The position numbers and the translations under genes were made by a program. From NCBI GenBank assembly GCA_030180075.1, contig JASNJN010000082.1, positions 1-58,476 of the forward strand: a stretch of DNA of 58,476 nucleotides, in the 5' to 3' direction. The notes beneath the pieces were generated by a model that saw nothing but the letters and a program-made list of their open reading frames with translations, was not told the origin of the DNA and ran no database searches. Numbering within the stretch: position 1 is the first letter of the stretch; the number at the start of each line of letters is the position of its first letter. Shown in pieces: positions 22,104 to 31,287 of this stretch. This DNA comes from Mikrocytos mackini (lineage: Eukaryota > Endomyxa > Ascetosporea > Mikrocytida > Mikrocytiidae).

Positions 22104-23081
22104 TCAATAATACTTTTTATCTCCACCGTTATTGATAGACAATATTTCCGCATCATTATCAAGTATATTCTTTTCAGCCGTACTTATCCTATAATTATCT
22201 CTTATTTTATAAATGGCGAATCCTCCAAGGACCAATTCCAATACAATAATAACCAATATTTTCACATTCAATTTCTGCACAACGTTTCCAACGATAGCGT
22301 ATTCACTTTCTAGTGCTTCAGTTTGTCCCTCGTTCTTTTTCATTTTTAGTTTTACCGAAATAAGCCCCGTGTCTTCTGAAGCCAAAGAGTCTGTAAAAAG
22401 TATGTTTAAACTCCCGTTCTTGTCGCTCCCAATCACAAAAGAAGCGCATTTGCAGTTTTTGAACGACCCATTGAACATTTTACAGATAACTTCTTCTATT
22501 AGGTCGCAGCCACCTGCGCCAGCCTGATTGCTCTGATCTTCCTGAAATATGTTTACTACTTTGATGTTGTCGATTGTATCGTAGCCTGTGTTTATTTCGC
22601 GGCTTTTGTTAGGTACCACTTCAAGGCTGAACTTCCAATCAACGGTTAATGTAGCTTTGCAGTCTGCGGTTGAGTTGGTGCAGAATAGAAGGATGCACAA
22701 CACGGTAGCAGACTGCCCCACGGAGTCTACTTGGCCGAGATACGCCTGGTTAGCACGGCACTTGGCTTTACACACACTTTTTACTTTGTTCTGCTTTAGT
22801 AAGTCACCGAAGACAGAGTAAGAGGGAATAGAGGAACAGTAGTCACCAGAGGCCAACCCAACCTCGAAGCTGTCATTACTGCCCCAAGAAGAGTTTACTT
22901 TGTCGAAAGTGAGGACTATAGACGCAGACTGCTTGTTGCATTCCAAAACTTCCTTGGAACCGTTTTTAATCGAAAGCGCCTCGTTAGTTAAGTCTGCACA
23001 GCTCTCATGGCTAGAGGCGAGAGTGAATCTGAATAGTACGGAAAGTATGGAGAATGTAATTCTGTAGAAGGGAGGAAGCAT
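22104..23081 (-). CDS. Predicted type I surface/secreted-pathway protein, 325 residues
   Basis: ATG at 23081, with AGTTTAAAAAATAAAAC immediately upstream. Residues 1-23 form a signal peptide (basic start, hydrophobic core, A-S-S end). The predicted lumenal or outer part (about 24-270) is rich in Cys, Ser and Asn, with many N-x-S/T sequons, although microsporidia generally lack N-glycosylation. Residues about 273-292 (K-I-L-V-I-I-V-L-E-L-V-L-G-G-F-A-I-Y) form a transmembrane helix, leaving a tail of about 33 residues. No known family is recognised. It opens the host gene island and is transcribed the same way as MPE1. A plasma-membrane or spore-surface role is inference from topology only. Confidence 0.8.
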   Translation of the reverse strand: MLPPFYRITFSILSVLFRFTLASSHESCADLTNEALSIKNGSKEVLECNKQSASIVLTFDKVNSSWGSNDSFEVGLASGDYCSSIPSYSVFGDLLKQNKVKSVCKAKCRANQAYLGQVDSVGQSATVLCILLFCTNSTADCKATLTVDWKFSLEVVPNKSREINTGYDTIDNIKVVNIFQEDQSNQAGAGGCDLIEEVICKMFNGSFKNCKCASFVIGSDKNGSLNILFTDSLASEDTGLISVKLKMKKNEGQTEALESEYAIVGNVVQKLNVKILVIIVLELVLGGFAIYKIRDNYRISTAEKNILDNDAEILSINNGGDKKYY

Positions 23082-23397
23082 GTTTTATTTTTTAAACTTG
23101 AAACCACAAAAAATAGATTGACTAGAGAAAGAAGGCCGGAAAAGCCAATCAACATTTACAAACAAAAAGAAGAGATCAAAGCGTATAAGACCAAACATTT
23201 AAAACCAAAACATTATTCTGAACGTTATAAGGAAATTATTGTGTGTGTTTACTTTCTAGTTTATTTTACTTATTACTCGATATTAAATAAGAAAAGGGAA
23301 TGAATAAGTATAGTACCAGTACAAGCTTTAACATTTTTGTTTTCTCAATTGAAAATATACATCATATTAATTTATTGGTTAAATTCTATTTGTATCG

Positions 23398-24702
23398 TCA
23401 TCTTCTTCTGTCATACCTTTCCCTATCATCATATCTTCTATTTCTTTCATTGTATCTCCCATCCCTGTCATCTTCTCTATCAGTTCTAAATCCTCGGTTG
23501 TCCCTATTATCTCTGTGTCCTCTATTGTAACCTCTATTGTCGTCTCTGTTATCTCTGTTTGCATTACTGTAACCTCGGTCTCTCTTTATTATTTTATTGT
23601 ATCCCTCTTCGTATTCTTCTTCATAGTTTACATCAGAGTATATATTCGGCCTTACAAACGGCTGCATTTCTTTAGGCGCTTTTACGAACTTCACTAAAAA
23701 CTCAGAATCTTGCAGTATCTTCTGCGGGGGCTTAAAGTAGTCGAATTTTGATATATTCAGTTCGTGTTGTTTCTTGCTGCTCAGACAAGTCCTGATTGCC
23801 ATGTTAGTTTTCAAGTTACACTTCGAAGCGGTTGTTTTGCAGACGAAGCATTCCTTGAACTTTCCTAAATATCTATCGATGCAGTTGAAGCAGTAGGTGT
23901 ACATACAACAGGTGACGTATGTGGCGACAATTGGCTGGTTCCTGCATAAGGGGCATTCAATTTGAAATGGTACATTTTTGTTATTTTTAATTGTGTTACT
24001 TTCGACTTCAGTTTTATTGGCCTCTTTCGGTGTCTCTTGTGGCTTTTCATTTTCTTTGGTTACTGTTTTCTGTTCCGGTTCTACATTCAATCTATCGTCC
24101 AATGACTTGGGCAACAGTTTAAGCGTCTCTTCATCAATATATTTAGCTTCATCTAGGAACGAGTACTGTGGCCTTACAAACATTAAAAAGAACTTTTGCG
24201 TCTTTAAAGTCTTTGTTTTTGAAAGTTCGCCAAACGTGTTTTTTGAAGGGGCGTTTGATTCGCTTTCTTTGTGAGTGTTATGAACGTTGAGAGGACAGTC
24301 TTTGATGAAATGCCCGGGTTGGTTACATTTGAAACAAATATAGCCCGGCGGTAATGTGGAGGTTTTAAAAATGCTCTCTAAGGACTCCAAACCGATTTTT
24401 GTTTCTTCTATGGTTGCTTCTTCGCTGGTTTTGTTGTTTTCTTCGTTCAGAGGTTTTAAATTGGGGTATACGCGCCGGATGAGAAGGAAAGTTCCATTTT
24501 CGATCTCCTCGTTGCTGTCAGAGAAAAATCTGTTGGTTTCGTTCTCTTCAATTATGAAATCGAGAGACTCGTTTCCAGAAGAGAAAGAAGGAAGCTGTAG
24601 AAGTTTCTTTTTCAACAGTGACTGTGTGATAACACCCCCTGGAAACTTTAATGACTCCCAATCTGTACTGATATTGTTCATCTTGTATTTTATGACACCC
24701 AT
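23398..24702 (-). CDS. MPE1: Mpe1/RBBP6-type DWNN-zinc knuckle-RING protein
   Basis: 434 residues. Mpe1 is a subunit of the cleavage and polyadenylation factor that processes pre-mRNA 3' ends in the nucleus. The family architecture is complete: DWNN ubiquitin-like domain (1-78, ends L-L-I-R-R-V-Y-P), CCHC zinc knuckle C-F-K-C-N-Q-P-G-H-F-I-K-D-C (123-136), and a RING/U-box-like finger (about 250-288, C-P-L-C ... C-F-N-C ... C-F-V-C). The C-terminus is a low-complexity Arg/Asp/Asn tail, as in the RS-like tails of the family. The frame is open further upstream to a GTG at 24798, but the DWNN fold normally starts at the N-terminus and the ATG at 24702 has AAATTTAAAATTTT about 10-25 bp upstream, so I chose it. 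It is divergent from RPF1, 167 bp away. High confidence in family; gene symbol by orthology. Confidence 0.88.
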   Translation of the reverse strand: MGVIKYKMNNISTDWESLKFPGGVITQSLLKKKLLQLPSFSSGNESLDFIIEENETNRFFSDSNEEIENGTFLLIRRVYPNLKPLNEENNKTSEEATIEETKIGLESLESIFKTSTLPPGYICFKCNQPGHFIKDCPLNVHNTHKESESNAPSKNTFGELSKTKTLKTQKFFLMFVRPQYSFLDEAKYIDEETLKLLPKSLDDRLNVEPEQKTVTKENEKPQETPKEANKTEVESNTIKNNKNVPFQIECPLCRNQPIVATYVTCCMYTYCFNCIDRYLGKFKECFVCKTTASKCNLKTNMAIRTCLSSKKQHELNISKFDYFKPPQKILQDSEFLVKFVKAPKEMQPFVRPNIYSDVNYEEEYEEGYNKIIKRDRGYSNANRDNRDDNRGYNRGHRDNRDNRGFRTDREDDRDGRYNERNRRYDDRERYDRRR

Positions 24703-24869
24703 GCTGTTGAAATTTAAAATTTTTTCTGTATTCGACATAAGCAATTTTTCCAATAAACAAACCATCTGTAATGTAATATCATTGTATATAGCCCACACAA
24801 GTAGTTATAAATCTGTTTGCGCTCTAATTATCTCGAAAATATTTTAAAATTTTAACTTTTCGTTTTCAA
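24703..24869. promoter_or_regulatory. Divergent MPE1-RPF1 promoter region
   Basis: This 167-bp space separates two outward-reading housekeeping genes. Each start codon has an AAATTT-type block close upstream: AAATTTAAAATTTT before MPE1 and TTTTAAAATTTTAAC before RPF1. AAATTT-like signals near start codons are described for microsporidia. No other site is evident. Confidence 0.55.
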
Positions 24870-25526
24870 ATGAACGCCTCTCTCCCTAAATCGGACTTGA
24901 AAATAGTAATCACTTCAATAGGATTTCCTAAGAGTGCCAGTAGGCAGTTCATCAAGGATTTTTTATTTCTAATTCCTTACTCGACTTATTACAAAAGGCA
25001 GAAGTTTCATTCCTTTGACGATGTTGTAACGGCTGCAAAGAAGAACAATGTCACTGATTTATTTGTTGTAAACGAGCGGTTCCGCACAATGAGGCATTTA
25101 CTCCACATATCGTTCCAACTGAACACAGTCTCGCTCTACAGGATCATAAACTACCAATCCGTCGATTCCATCAAAAATGCAGCGACTTCTGAGGCCATCA
25201 ATTCAGAGGTCATTTTTAAAGGCTTTGAGACTGACTTGGGGAAACAGGTGGAGGGCAGTCTGCGTGCGATGTTCAACAAGAACGAAAACATTGCGGGAAG
25301 ACAATGTGTCATCGTGAAAAATACAGACGATTATATATTCTTCCGAAAATATAAATACGTGTTCTTGTCGAATACAAATGTCAAACTGCAGGAAACAGGC
25401 CCGAGATTTACCCTCAAAATTAGAACTTTTAGAAACTCGGAAGAAGAAGAACTCATGTATAAATTTAATGAGTTTAGTTTCGATAAACAACAAAAGAAAA
25501 ACTATTTTAAAGACACTTTTCTGTAA
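24870..25526 (+). CDS. RPF1: Ribosome production factor 1 (Brix domain)
   Basis: 218 residues, essentially one Brix domain. Rpf1 is a nucleolar factor for 60S subunit assembly and 27S pre-rRNA processing. The order of blocks fits RPF1 rather than Imp4, Rpf2, Brx1 or Ssf1: I-V-I-T-S start (12-16), N-V-T-D-L-F-V-V-N-E (60-69), G-R-Q (143-145), the diagnostic D-Y-I-F-F-R (154-159) followed by K-Y-K-Y-V-F, and Q-E-T-G-P-R-F-T-L-K-I (174-184). Yeast Rpf1 is longer; loss of the N-terminal extension fits microsporidian gene compaction. ATG at 24870 preceded by TTTTAAAATTTTAAC. No intron is needed. Confidence 0.88.
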   Translation: MNASLPKSDLKIVITSIGFPKSASRQFIKDFLFLIPYSTYYKRQKFHSFDDVVTAAKKNNVTDLFVVNERFRTMRHLLHISFQLNTVSLYRIINYQSVDSIKNAATSEAINSEVIFKGFETDLGKQVEGSLRAMFNKNENIAGRQCVIVKNTDDYIFFRKYKYVFLSNTNVKLQETGPRFTLKIRTFRNSEEEELMYKFNEFSFDKQQKKNYFKDTFL

Positions 25527-25732
25527 TTTAAAAAATTCATAATTAAAATATATAAATTAAATTAGTTAATATTATTTATACACATCGAAAAATTCTTAAA
25601 TTTTTAAATACGAACAATTTATTATTAATTTCTAACATTATATTAGACTTCAACACCAAACTAGACACTGGCCTATTATGGGTTACGTATAAACAACTGA
25701 AAACATAGCTTTAATATATCTACCCATCTACT

Positions 25733-25765
25733 TATTATTACTTATTATTACTTATTATTATTTCT
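25733..25765. repeat. Short tandem repeat (TTATTACTTA)n
   Basis: About three units of a 10-bp repeat just downstream of the stop codon of the minus-strand gene 25769-26533; could affect 3' end formation but no signal is certain. Confidence 0.7.
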
Positions 25766-25768
25766 TAT

Positions 25769-26533
25769 TTAGTCATCGAAATCTGAATCTGAATCTATCC
25801 CACTATCTCCATCCAAGTAGTCCTCAACTAGACCCGCTACTTCACTAATCCTTCTCTTCCGTTTACTCCTCCCATCTAAAGCTTTCTTTTTTCCATGGAT
25901 ATCTTTGTTGTGTTTTTGTATTTTGTTTGAGTAGACAAGTGTCTTCAACTTGTGTTTTAAATCAACAGACACAGCTTCTACCAACTTTGCTTCTCTTGCC
26001 TTCGACTTTTGGAGCATTTTGGAAGAGGTAAGTCTCTCTAACTGTTTTCTAAACAATTTTAAACGACTTTCTATCTTCTTCTTGTACAGGTTTTTGAACT
26101 CTGCATTACACTTTTCGAACTTAGTCAAGTAAACCAAGTTAAGAACACTACGGTCGTCCTTGTTGGTTATGTCTGTGTATAAGTTAGATAACCGTCGCAT
26201 TAAGGCTTCTTCGGCGATATAACTGTCTCCCGAATGCTTGGAAAGTGCTCCTTTCAGAAGGCGGAGTTGTTTTGAGGTTATGGCGTGGTTAAACAGGTTC
26301 AAAAAACTATCCTGTTTCTCTATTATGTTGTTAATGGGGATTCTCTCGTTGTGTTGTTCGAGACAGACCTGGTATAGAGAAATTAAGTTTGAAATCTCGG
26401 AAGTTAGAAGATTCCAATCTTTTTCAATTCTATGAAGAACTCCAAGCATTTCAGTAACAGATATCGAAATAGGATCTGTGTTTCCGCATGTAGTTAGCGA
26501 CAATACTATAATGGTGATCAAACAAAAAAACAT
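25769..26533 (-). CDS. Predicted secreted protein with basic NLS-like tail, 254 residues
   Basis: ATG at 26533. Residues 1-19 form a clear signal peptide ending near T-C-G-N. The middle is alpha-helical and Lys-rich, probably coiled-coil. Near the C-terminus there is a bipartite-like basic block (G-K-K-K-A-L-D ... R-S-K-R-K-R-R, about 216-231), then an acidic Asp/Ser tail (D-S-D-S-D-F-D-D). No transmembrane segment follows the signal peptide and no family is recognised. The combination of secretion signal and nuclear-localisation-like block is compatible with a protein exported to the host nucleus, but basic regions are common in AT-rich (AAA/AGA-rich) genomes, so this is inference. Neighbour of RPF1, convergent with it. 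Confidence 0.75.
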   Translation of the reverse strand: MFFCLITIIVLSLTTCGNTDPISISVTEMLGVLHRIEKDWNLLTSEISNLISLYQVCLEQHNERIPINNIIEKQDSFLNLFNHAITSKQLRLLKGALSKHSGDSYIAEEALMRRLSNLYTDITNKDDRSVLNLVYLTKFEKCNAEFKNLYKKKIESRLKLFRKQLERLTSSKMLQKSKAREAKLVEAVSVDLKHKLKTLVYSNKIQKHNKDIHGKKKALDGRSKRKRRISEVAGLVEDYLDGDSGIDSDSDFDD

Positions 26534-26819
26534 GTTTTGAAATAATTGAATTTATTTTACGAGGGTTATTTAGTGGGACAAATTATACAATAAATGCTAC
26601 TTCTATGTATATCTTTAACTCACAGTATTATGTGAATTTCTTGTAGTCTTAATGTTAAAACAGTGCGTAAATGCGTTTATGTTTGATTTATATAGCAAAA
26701 TATACCATCTCTACAATGGCCATAACTTGTGTTAATGGGAGGGAAGCGTCTACTTCAATTTTTATTTCTATAAAAATGTTTGCTTTGGGTGTGTAAACGC
26801 AATAAAACTTAATTATTAA

Positions 26820-27614
26820 TCACGAATCCCTTGGAGCATAGAGTGACACAATAGCTTCCAGGCATTTCTTATTGTCTAGGTCCCATTTGGTATTTTCATC
26901 ACCCCTATTCAATTTTTGTTCCAACGTTTTAAAAATACTTCCACATTCTGTTGATATAGTTTCAAATGTTTTGCTTCTTGAACTAGAATGGCCTTTGTTC
27001 ATAAGTTGAAAGAATTCAGATCTGGCTCCGTCACAGTTTAATTCGTTGTCCGCCGTTAATAAGATAACGTAAAATGGATATAAACTTAGGTAAAGAAACT
27101 TCCTCAGTGTTCCAAAGTCACAAATAAGTTTGGTGTGAATCGTTTCGCTTATTGGTTTGTTAACTCCAATAAATTCAATTTTTTCAATCTTCTTACCAAA
27201 CAGACTCCGTGCTGTACTTCTGTACTCTTTATAAAACAATTTCATGAGCTCTATAAGTTTTGGTTTCTTCAACACCTCCTCGGAAAGCGTTTCAAGGACT
27301 TTATCTATTCCCAATGACAATTTCCAACTCATTTCAGAAAACTTCTTTAGGTAAACTCCCCCAAAAAGAAAACGAATTAAATTATTCTCTTTGTTTCCCG
27401 AAGAATCTTCTACTAGTTTTAACGAATCGCTAGTATTTAGAAGTAGCTTCATAATGTTGATAGCCCAAATACTCGGGACATTGAATATTTGATTGTTTTC
27501 ATTAAATAGTAACTTTAAGTCGAACCTATAACCCTGAAGTGTTGTTTTGTATTTTCTAATCGATAAAGCTAAGCTGGGGTCAATGGAGTTTACAGATGTC
27601 AGGACCTTCCTGGT
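26820..27614 (-). CDS. Unrecognised protein, 5' end frameshifted
   Basis: The frame is open from 27614 down to the stop at 26820, but the first in-frame ATG is at 27452 (210 residues). Upstream, an ATG at 27645 opens another frame (M-T-K-S-L-F-N-K-L-L-N-Q) that would join the long frame by a single-base shift near 27615-27610. The part between 27614 and 27452 has normal composition for protein (S-I-D-P-S-L-A-L-S-I-R-K-Y...), which suggests the gene begins at 27645 and that the shift is a mutation or a sequence error. The protein is helical, with a hydrophobic stretch F-L-Y-L-S-L-Y-P-F-Y-V-I-L-L in the middle. No homology recognised. Confidence 0.6.
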   Translation of the reverse strand, partial: TRKVLTSVNSIDPSLALSIRKYKTTLQGYRFDLKLLFNENNQIFNVPSIWAINIMKLLLNTSDSLKLVEDSSGNKENNLIRFLFGGVYLKKFSEMSWKLSLGIDKVLETLSEEVLKKPKLIELMKLFYKEYRSTARSLFGKKIEKIEFIGVNKPISETIHTKLICDFGTLRKFLYLSLYPFYVILLTADNELNCDGARSEFFQLMNKGHSSSRSKTFETISTECGSIFKTLEQKLNRGDENTKWDLDNKKCLEAIVSLYAPRDS

Positions 27615-27693
27615 TTAGAAGTTTATTAAAAAGAGATTTTGTCATGGAAAATAATATTTATATTTATTTAAGTTTCGTTTAAATTTAAACGTA

Positions 27694-30600
27694 TTATTTA
27701 AATTTAAATTCATTCTTAAATCCTGTGGTCACGATATCCTGCTCCCTCTTTAGAAACGGCTTGAGATTTTTAATATTTTCGATAACACTTCTATTTTCTT
27801 CTTTTACTTTTACTCTGTTATCGTCCAGAACCTTTTCAATTAGATAAGGGCCTTTCCAGGGATCTTCTATCTTGTCCCTAAACTGTCTCTTTCTAAAGAC
27901 CATTGTCCCTTCTTTAAACTCGAATTGTACTCTTCCTTTGTTTGTTTTGTCTTGATTTCTGGCAGCATTAAGTCTTTCTTTAGTTTTTTCTTCTTGTATC
28001 CTTTCAATCAAGTTCCTTTTAGTAGGGTCAAAACAAGAGAAGTAATGTCTTTTCTCAAAAGGAGATAATCCACTAACTGTGTTCGCAGTTAGATTGAGTC
28101 TTGTTTTTATCTGCTCCTTCAATTTATCTAAGTCGTTTCCTCTTTGTACCCGTAAGACTTGTGCAATAGTGGCATTTATTCTTTCAGTTGGGGAATTGCA
28201 GGTCGGGTTGTAACTAGAACAGTAGATTGGTTTTACGCAGTTCTCCTTGCATAGGTCCCTCCAATCTCTCGATATATACTGTCGTCCCTGATCGAACAAT
28301 ATGGTTTTTGGTGTAGGGAAGTTTGCTATCCAATTCTTCTCAAAAGCTTCACAGATGTCTTTCCCACGAATAGAGAATAATACTTCTACTTCTACCCATC
28401 TAGTGCATAAATCCATAAACGTAATGAAATAAAAGTTGTCTTCCGTTGCGCTTGTGTCGAAATGGTAGGTTTTGATGGGACCAAATAGATCAGTAGAAAT
28501 GTATTCGTTTGGAAGTTCCTTTACTAGATTTCCTGTAACTTTCCCATACTTCGTGTTAGTCTTTTTCGTCTTCTGGCATGTTTCACATTCTTTGTTAATT
28601 CTCTCAATCCTACTCTTAACTTGAGGAATCAATAAGTATTCCTTTATAGTTCCATAAAGGGCTCGCTCGCCAGGATGTTGCAAGAAGGTGTGTAGCTCCG
28701 TCAATAGGGATGTAGCTAAGGAGGCTGGAATAACTAATCGCTCATCGGATGTAAAGAGTAGTTCATTCCCTTCTATGCTCTTAATTTGTAGTTTGCTGTT
28801 TGTACTTCCATCTTTATTGTTCTTGTCGTCGGCCATATGTTTGGCTAGTAATTGGTAATCGTACTTAAATGGAGTTTCTTCTGTTCCTATCCCAAAGAGT
28901 CGCGAAAGTGTATCAGCTTTGTTATTGTCCTTCCCGGAAATGTGCCTTAAATTAAGGTTATATTCTTCAAGCTGCAGCTTCCATCTTTCGCAGCGCTTCG
29001 TAAGTTCTTTCTGATAAAGTAGGTTTTTGTTGTCTGAGAAGACCGTTACTTCGCTAGAGAAGATTATAGTTTTGAAATGTTCTACGGCTCTGAGAATGGC
29101 CAATACTTCGCGTTCGACTATACTGTAATTCTCTTCTACAGTCGAAAGCTTCCGTGAAAACAGTCCAATCACCTTATCATTCTGATACAAGACTCCTCCT
29201 ATTCCTGTGTCGCTTGCATCGACTTCTAAAAGGAATGGTAAATCGAAATTTGGGTAGTGTAGTAGCGTTTGGGCCTTGACTTCCTCAATTAGACCTAAAA
29301 GCTTTTTATTCTTTTCTTCGTCCCATGTTAGGGGTTTCCTGTCTTTTGTCATTTCTGTAAGGAATTCTATCTTTTGGCTAAGTTGTTCAATGAAGGGGCG
29401 GTACCACTGAAGAAGCCCTATTATACGTCGCAATTGTTTCTTAGACGTAGGCGCTTTTACTTCCAGTGTTCCTATTCTTTGTGTGTCTGCTTTAATTCCG
29501 CTTGAGTTTATTATAAATCCCAGATATGTAACTTCTGGTAACGCGAAATGCGATTTCTCAAAGTTCACTGATATGTTATTCTGTCGTATCACGTCAAAGA
29601 AAACCTTCAGGTGTTCTAGATGTTCATTTGGGTTTTCCGAATGAATAAGTAAGTCGTCCAAATAGCACTTAATGAATGTGTGCTCAGAGAACAATTCCTG
29701 CATTGATCTTTGGAAGGTATGAGGAGCATTGCATAAACCGAAGGGCATGCGCTCGAACTCATATTGTTGGGTTCCTATACTAAACGAAGTATATTTAACG
29801 TCGCTCTCCTTGATCCTCATCTGGTAATATCCAGATCGTAAGTCCACTTGGGAGAAGGTAGTAGATCCTTTCAGTTGTCCCAGTATCTGTTGTATGGGAG
29901 GAATAGGACAGAATTCTTTTATTGTCTGTCTATTCAATTGTCTGTAATCCACTATAAGTCTTATGGCTCCATTCCTTTTTAGAATAGGAAAGGCCGGCGA
30001 GCAAAAGGGGCTGTCACTTCTTCTTATGACACCCTGCTCAAGTAGTTTCTGAATTTCCTTTCTTGTATCGTCAACTATCGACAATGGTAAGGGATAAGGT
30101 CTTTGTACGAAAGGTGTAGTGTCATGGATACTTATAGAATGTTCTCTGTTTGTAATCTCTCCTAATGTTGGATTACTAAGTTTAGACACCCGTATCAACT
30201 TCCTTATCTCTTCTAACTTGTCGTCCTTTTCTCCGTTGTCTTTAATACTATGTATTCTTGTTTTCTGTATCAGTAGTTTATCGTTTTGTTCGGTGGGCAG
30301 CTTCTTGGTTTCAGGGAACTCGTAATACTTACCCTCAAAGGAAATAGTCTTGTTGCAGAAATCTATCATGGCTCCTTGATTGAGCATGAATTGTCGCCCA
30401 AGGTAACAGTCTATGGAAGAGTTGTCTAAGATGTAAAAGGTGTCAAAATACTCGACGTTTTCGTCTCCCTCGATTTGGAAGCTCATCTTTACCATGTAGT
30501 TTATTTCCTCTTTGAGTCCATTAGCCAGAATGACTTGTTTAGTAGGAATTGGTTGTAGAGGGTTCTTTGTCAGGTCATGAAATTCTCTGCTGATGAAGTT

Positions 30601-31287
30601 TTCGCAGCTTCCAGTATCTAGGAGCGCCTTTCCGTGAATGTTGTTGGCTAAGATATTGATTTCAAGCGAGGTATGTTCTGTCCTTCGCTCTCTGATCGCC
30701 GACACGGTTGTATTAATTTCCTGAATAGGATTGGACTCCGTCTTGGAGACAATTGCAGCATTCCTTCCTTTGTAATCATTGTTCTTGTGGTAGGGCTTAT
30801 CCCTGTAAGAATTACGGTTAGTTTGTGATTGTGATGAGTAGTTGTTTTGGGATCTGTTTCCCCTGTATCTCCCATCTCTGTCACTTCTTTGGGAAGTAAA
30901 GTTGTTCCTCCGGAAGTTTCCTCTTCCTTTGTCATCGTTCACAACTCTGCATTCTGCGGTTGTATGTCCGCAATACTTGTGGAACTTGCAATACTTCTGT
31001 TGGTATTCGCCTTCAGTAGAGAGTTGTGGTCGACTCGATTCGACGTACTTGTCGTTCTGTTTCTGAGAAGAAATCAGTTCTTCGACCTCACAGATTCTGT
31101 GAAAGATGTCTCCTGTTGTACGCAGTCCTAATAAGGTAACCTGCCTTTGTGTTTGCGGAGTCAATCCATTTAAGAAGGCTTCTATCATTCCCTTATTCTT
31201 GCTTGTCTCGTCTAGGCTGAGACATATAGCCACCCTATTGTTGTAGTAGGCAATTGTATTCAGATAAGCCTGTATGGTAGTGACCAT
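27694..31287 (-). CDS. Ty3/gypsy polyprotein: partial gag plus complete pol
   Basis: 1197 codons without a break. Domains in order: C-terminal gag part (1-95), zinc knuckle C-x2-H-x3-C-G-H-T-T-x2-C (100-113), protease L-L-D-T-G-S (222-227), reverse transcriptase with V-D-L-R-S-G-Y (481-487) and catalytic Y-L-D-D (542-545), RNase H starting E-V-D-A-S-D (687-692), integrase zinc finger (H-x3-H-type ... C-E-T-C) near 866-903, integrase D932, D998 (F-D-Q-G) and E1034 (S-P-T-E-R), and a C-terminal GPY/F-like module (G-P-Y-L-I-E). All catalytic residues are present. The N-terminal half of gag is missing: the frame opens right after a stop at the junction with the MULE ORF, which it overlaps by 28 bp. 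No long terminal repeat or polypurine tract is visible after the stop. It is therefore an incomplete but undecayed element, young or under some constraint. Confidence 0.9.
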   Translation of the reverse strand: MVTTIQAYLNTIAYYNNRVAICLSLDETSKNKGMIEAFLNGLTPQTQRQVTLLGLRTTGDIFHRICEVEELISSQKQNDKYVESSRPQLSTEGEYQQKYCKFHKYCGHTTAECRVVNDDKGRGNFRRNNFTSQRSDRDGRYRGNRSQNNYSSQSQTNRNSYRDKPYHKNNDYKGRNAAIVSKTESNPIQEINTTVSAIRERRTEHTSLEINILANNIHGKALLDTGSCENFISREFHDLTKNPLQPIPTKQVILANGLKEEINYMVKMSFQIEGDENVEYFDTFYILDNSSIDCYLGRQFMLNQGAMIDFCNKTISFEGKYYEFPETKKLPTEQNDKLLIQKTRIHSIKDNGEKDDKLEEIRKLIRVSKLSNPTLGEITNREHSISIHDTTPFVQRPYPLPLSIVDDTRKEIQKLLEQGVIRRSDSPFCSPAFPILKRNGAIRLIVDYRQLNRQTIKEFCPIPPIQQILGQLKGSTTFSQVDLRSGYYQMRIKESDVKYTSFSIGTQQYEFERMPFGLCNAPHTFQRSMQELFSEHTFIKCYLDDLLIHSENPNEHLEHLKVFFDVIRQNNISVNFEKSHFALPEVTYLGFIINSSGIKADTQRIGTLEVKAPTSKKQLRRIIGLLQWYRPFIEQLSQKIEFLTEMTKDRKPLTWDEEKNKKLLGLIEEVKAQTLLHYPNFDLPFLLEVDASDTGIGGVLYQNDKVIGLFSRKLSTVEENYSIVEREVLAILRAVEHFKTIIFSSEVTVFSDNKNLLYQKELTKRCERWKLQLEEYNLNLRHISGKDNNKADTLSRLFGIGTEETPFKYDYQLLAKHMADDKNNKDGSTNSKLQIKSIEGNELLFTSDERLVIPASLATSLLTELHTFLQHPGERALYGTIKEYLLIPQVKSRIERINKECETCQKTKKTNTKYGKVTGNLVKELPNEYISTDLFGPIKTYHFDTSATEDNFYFITFMDLCTRWVEVEVLFSIRGKDICEAFEKNWIANFPTPKTILFDQGRQYISRDWRDLCKENCVKPIYCSSYNPTCNSPTERINATIAQVLRVQRGNDLDKLKEQIKTRLNLTANTVSGLSPFEKRHYFSCFDPTKRNLIERIQEEKTKERLNAARNQDKTNKGRVQFEFKEGTMVFRKRQFRDKIEDPWKGPYLIEKVLDDNRVKVKEENRSVIENIKNLKPFLKREQDIVTTGFKNEFKFK

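Noticed and set aside
27650-27693. 3' LTR and polypurine tract of the Ty3 element
   Set aside because: The bases after the pol stop are AT-only and contain no purine run or TG...CA repeat with a partner.
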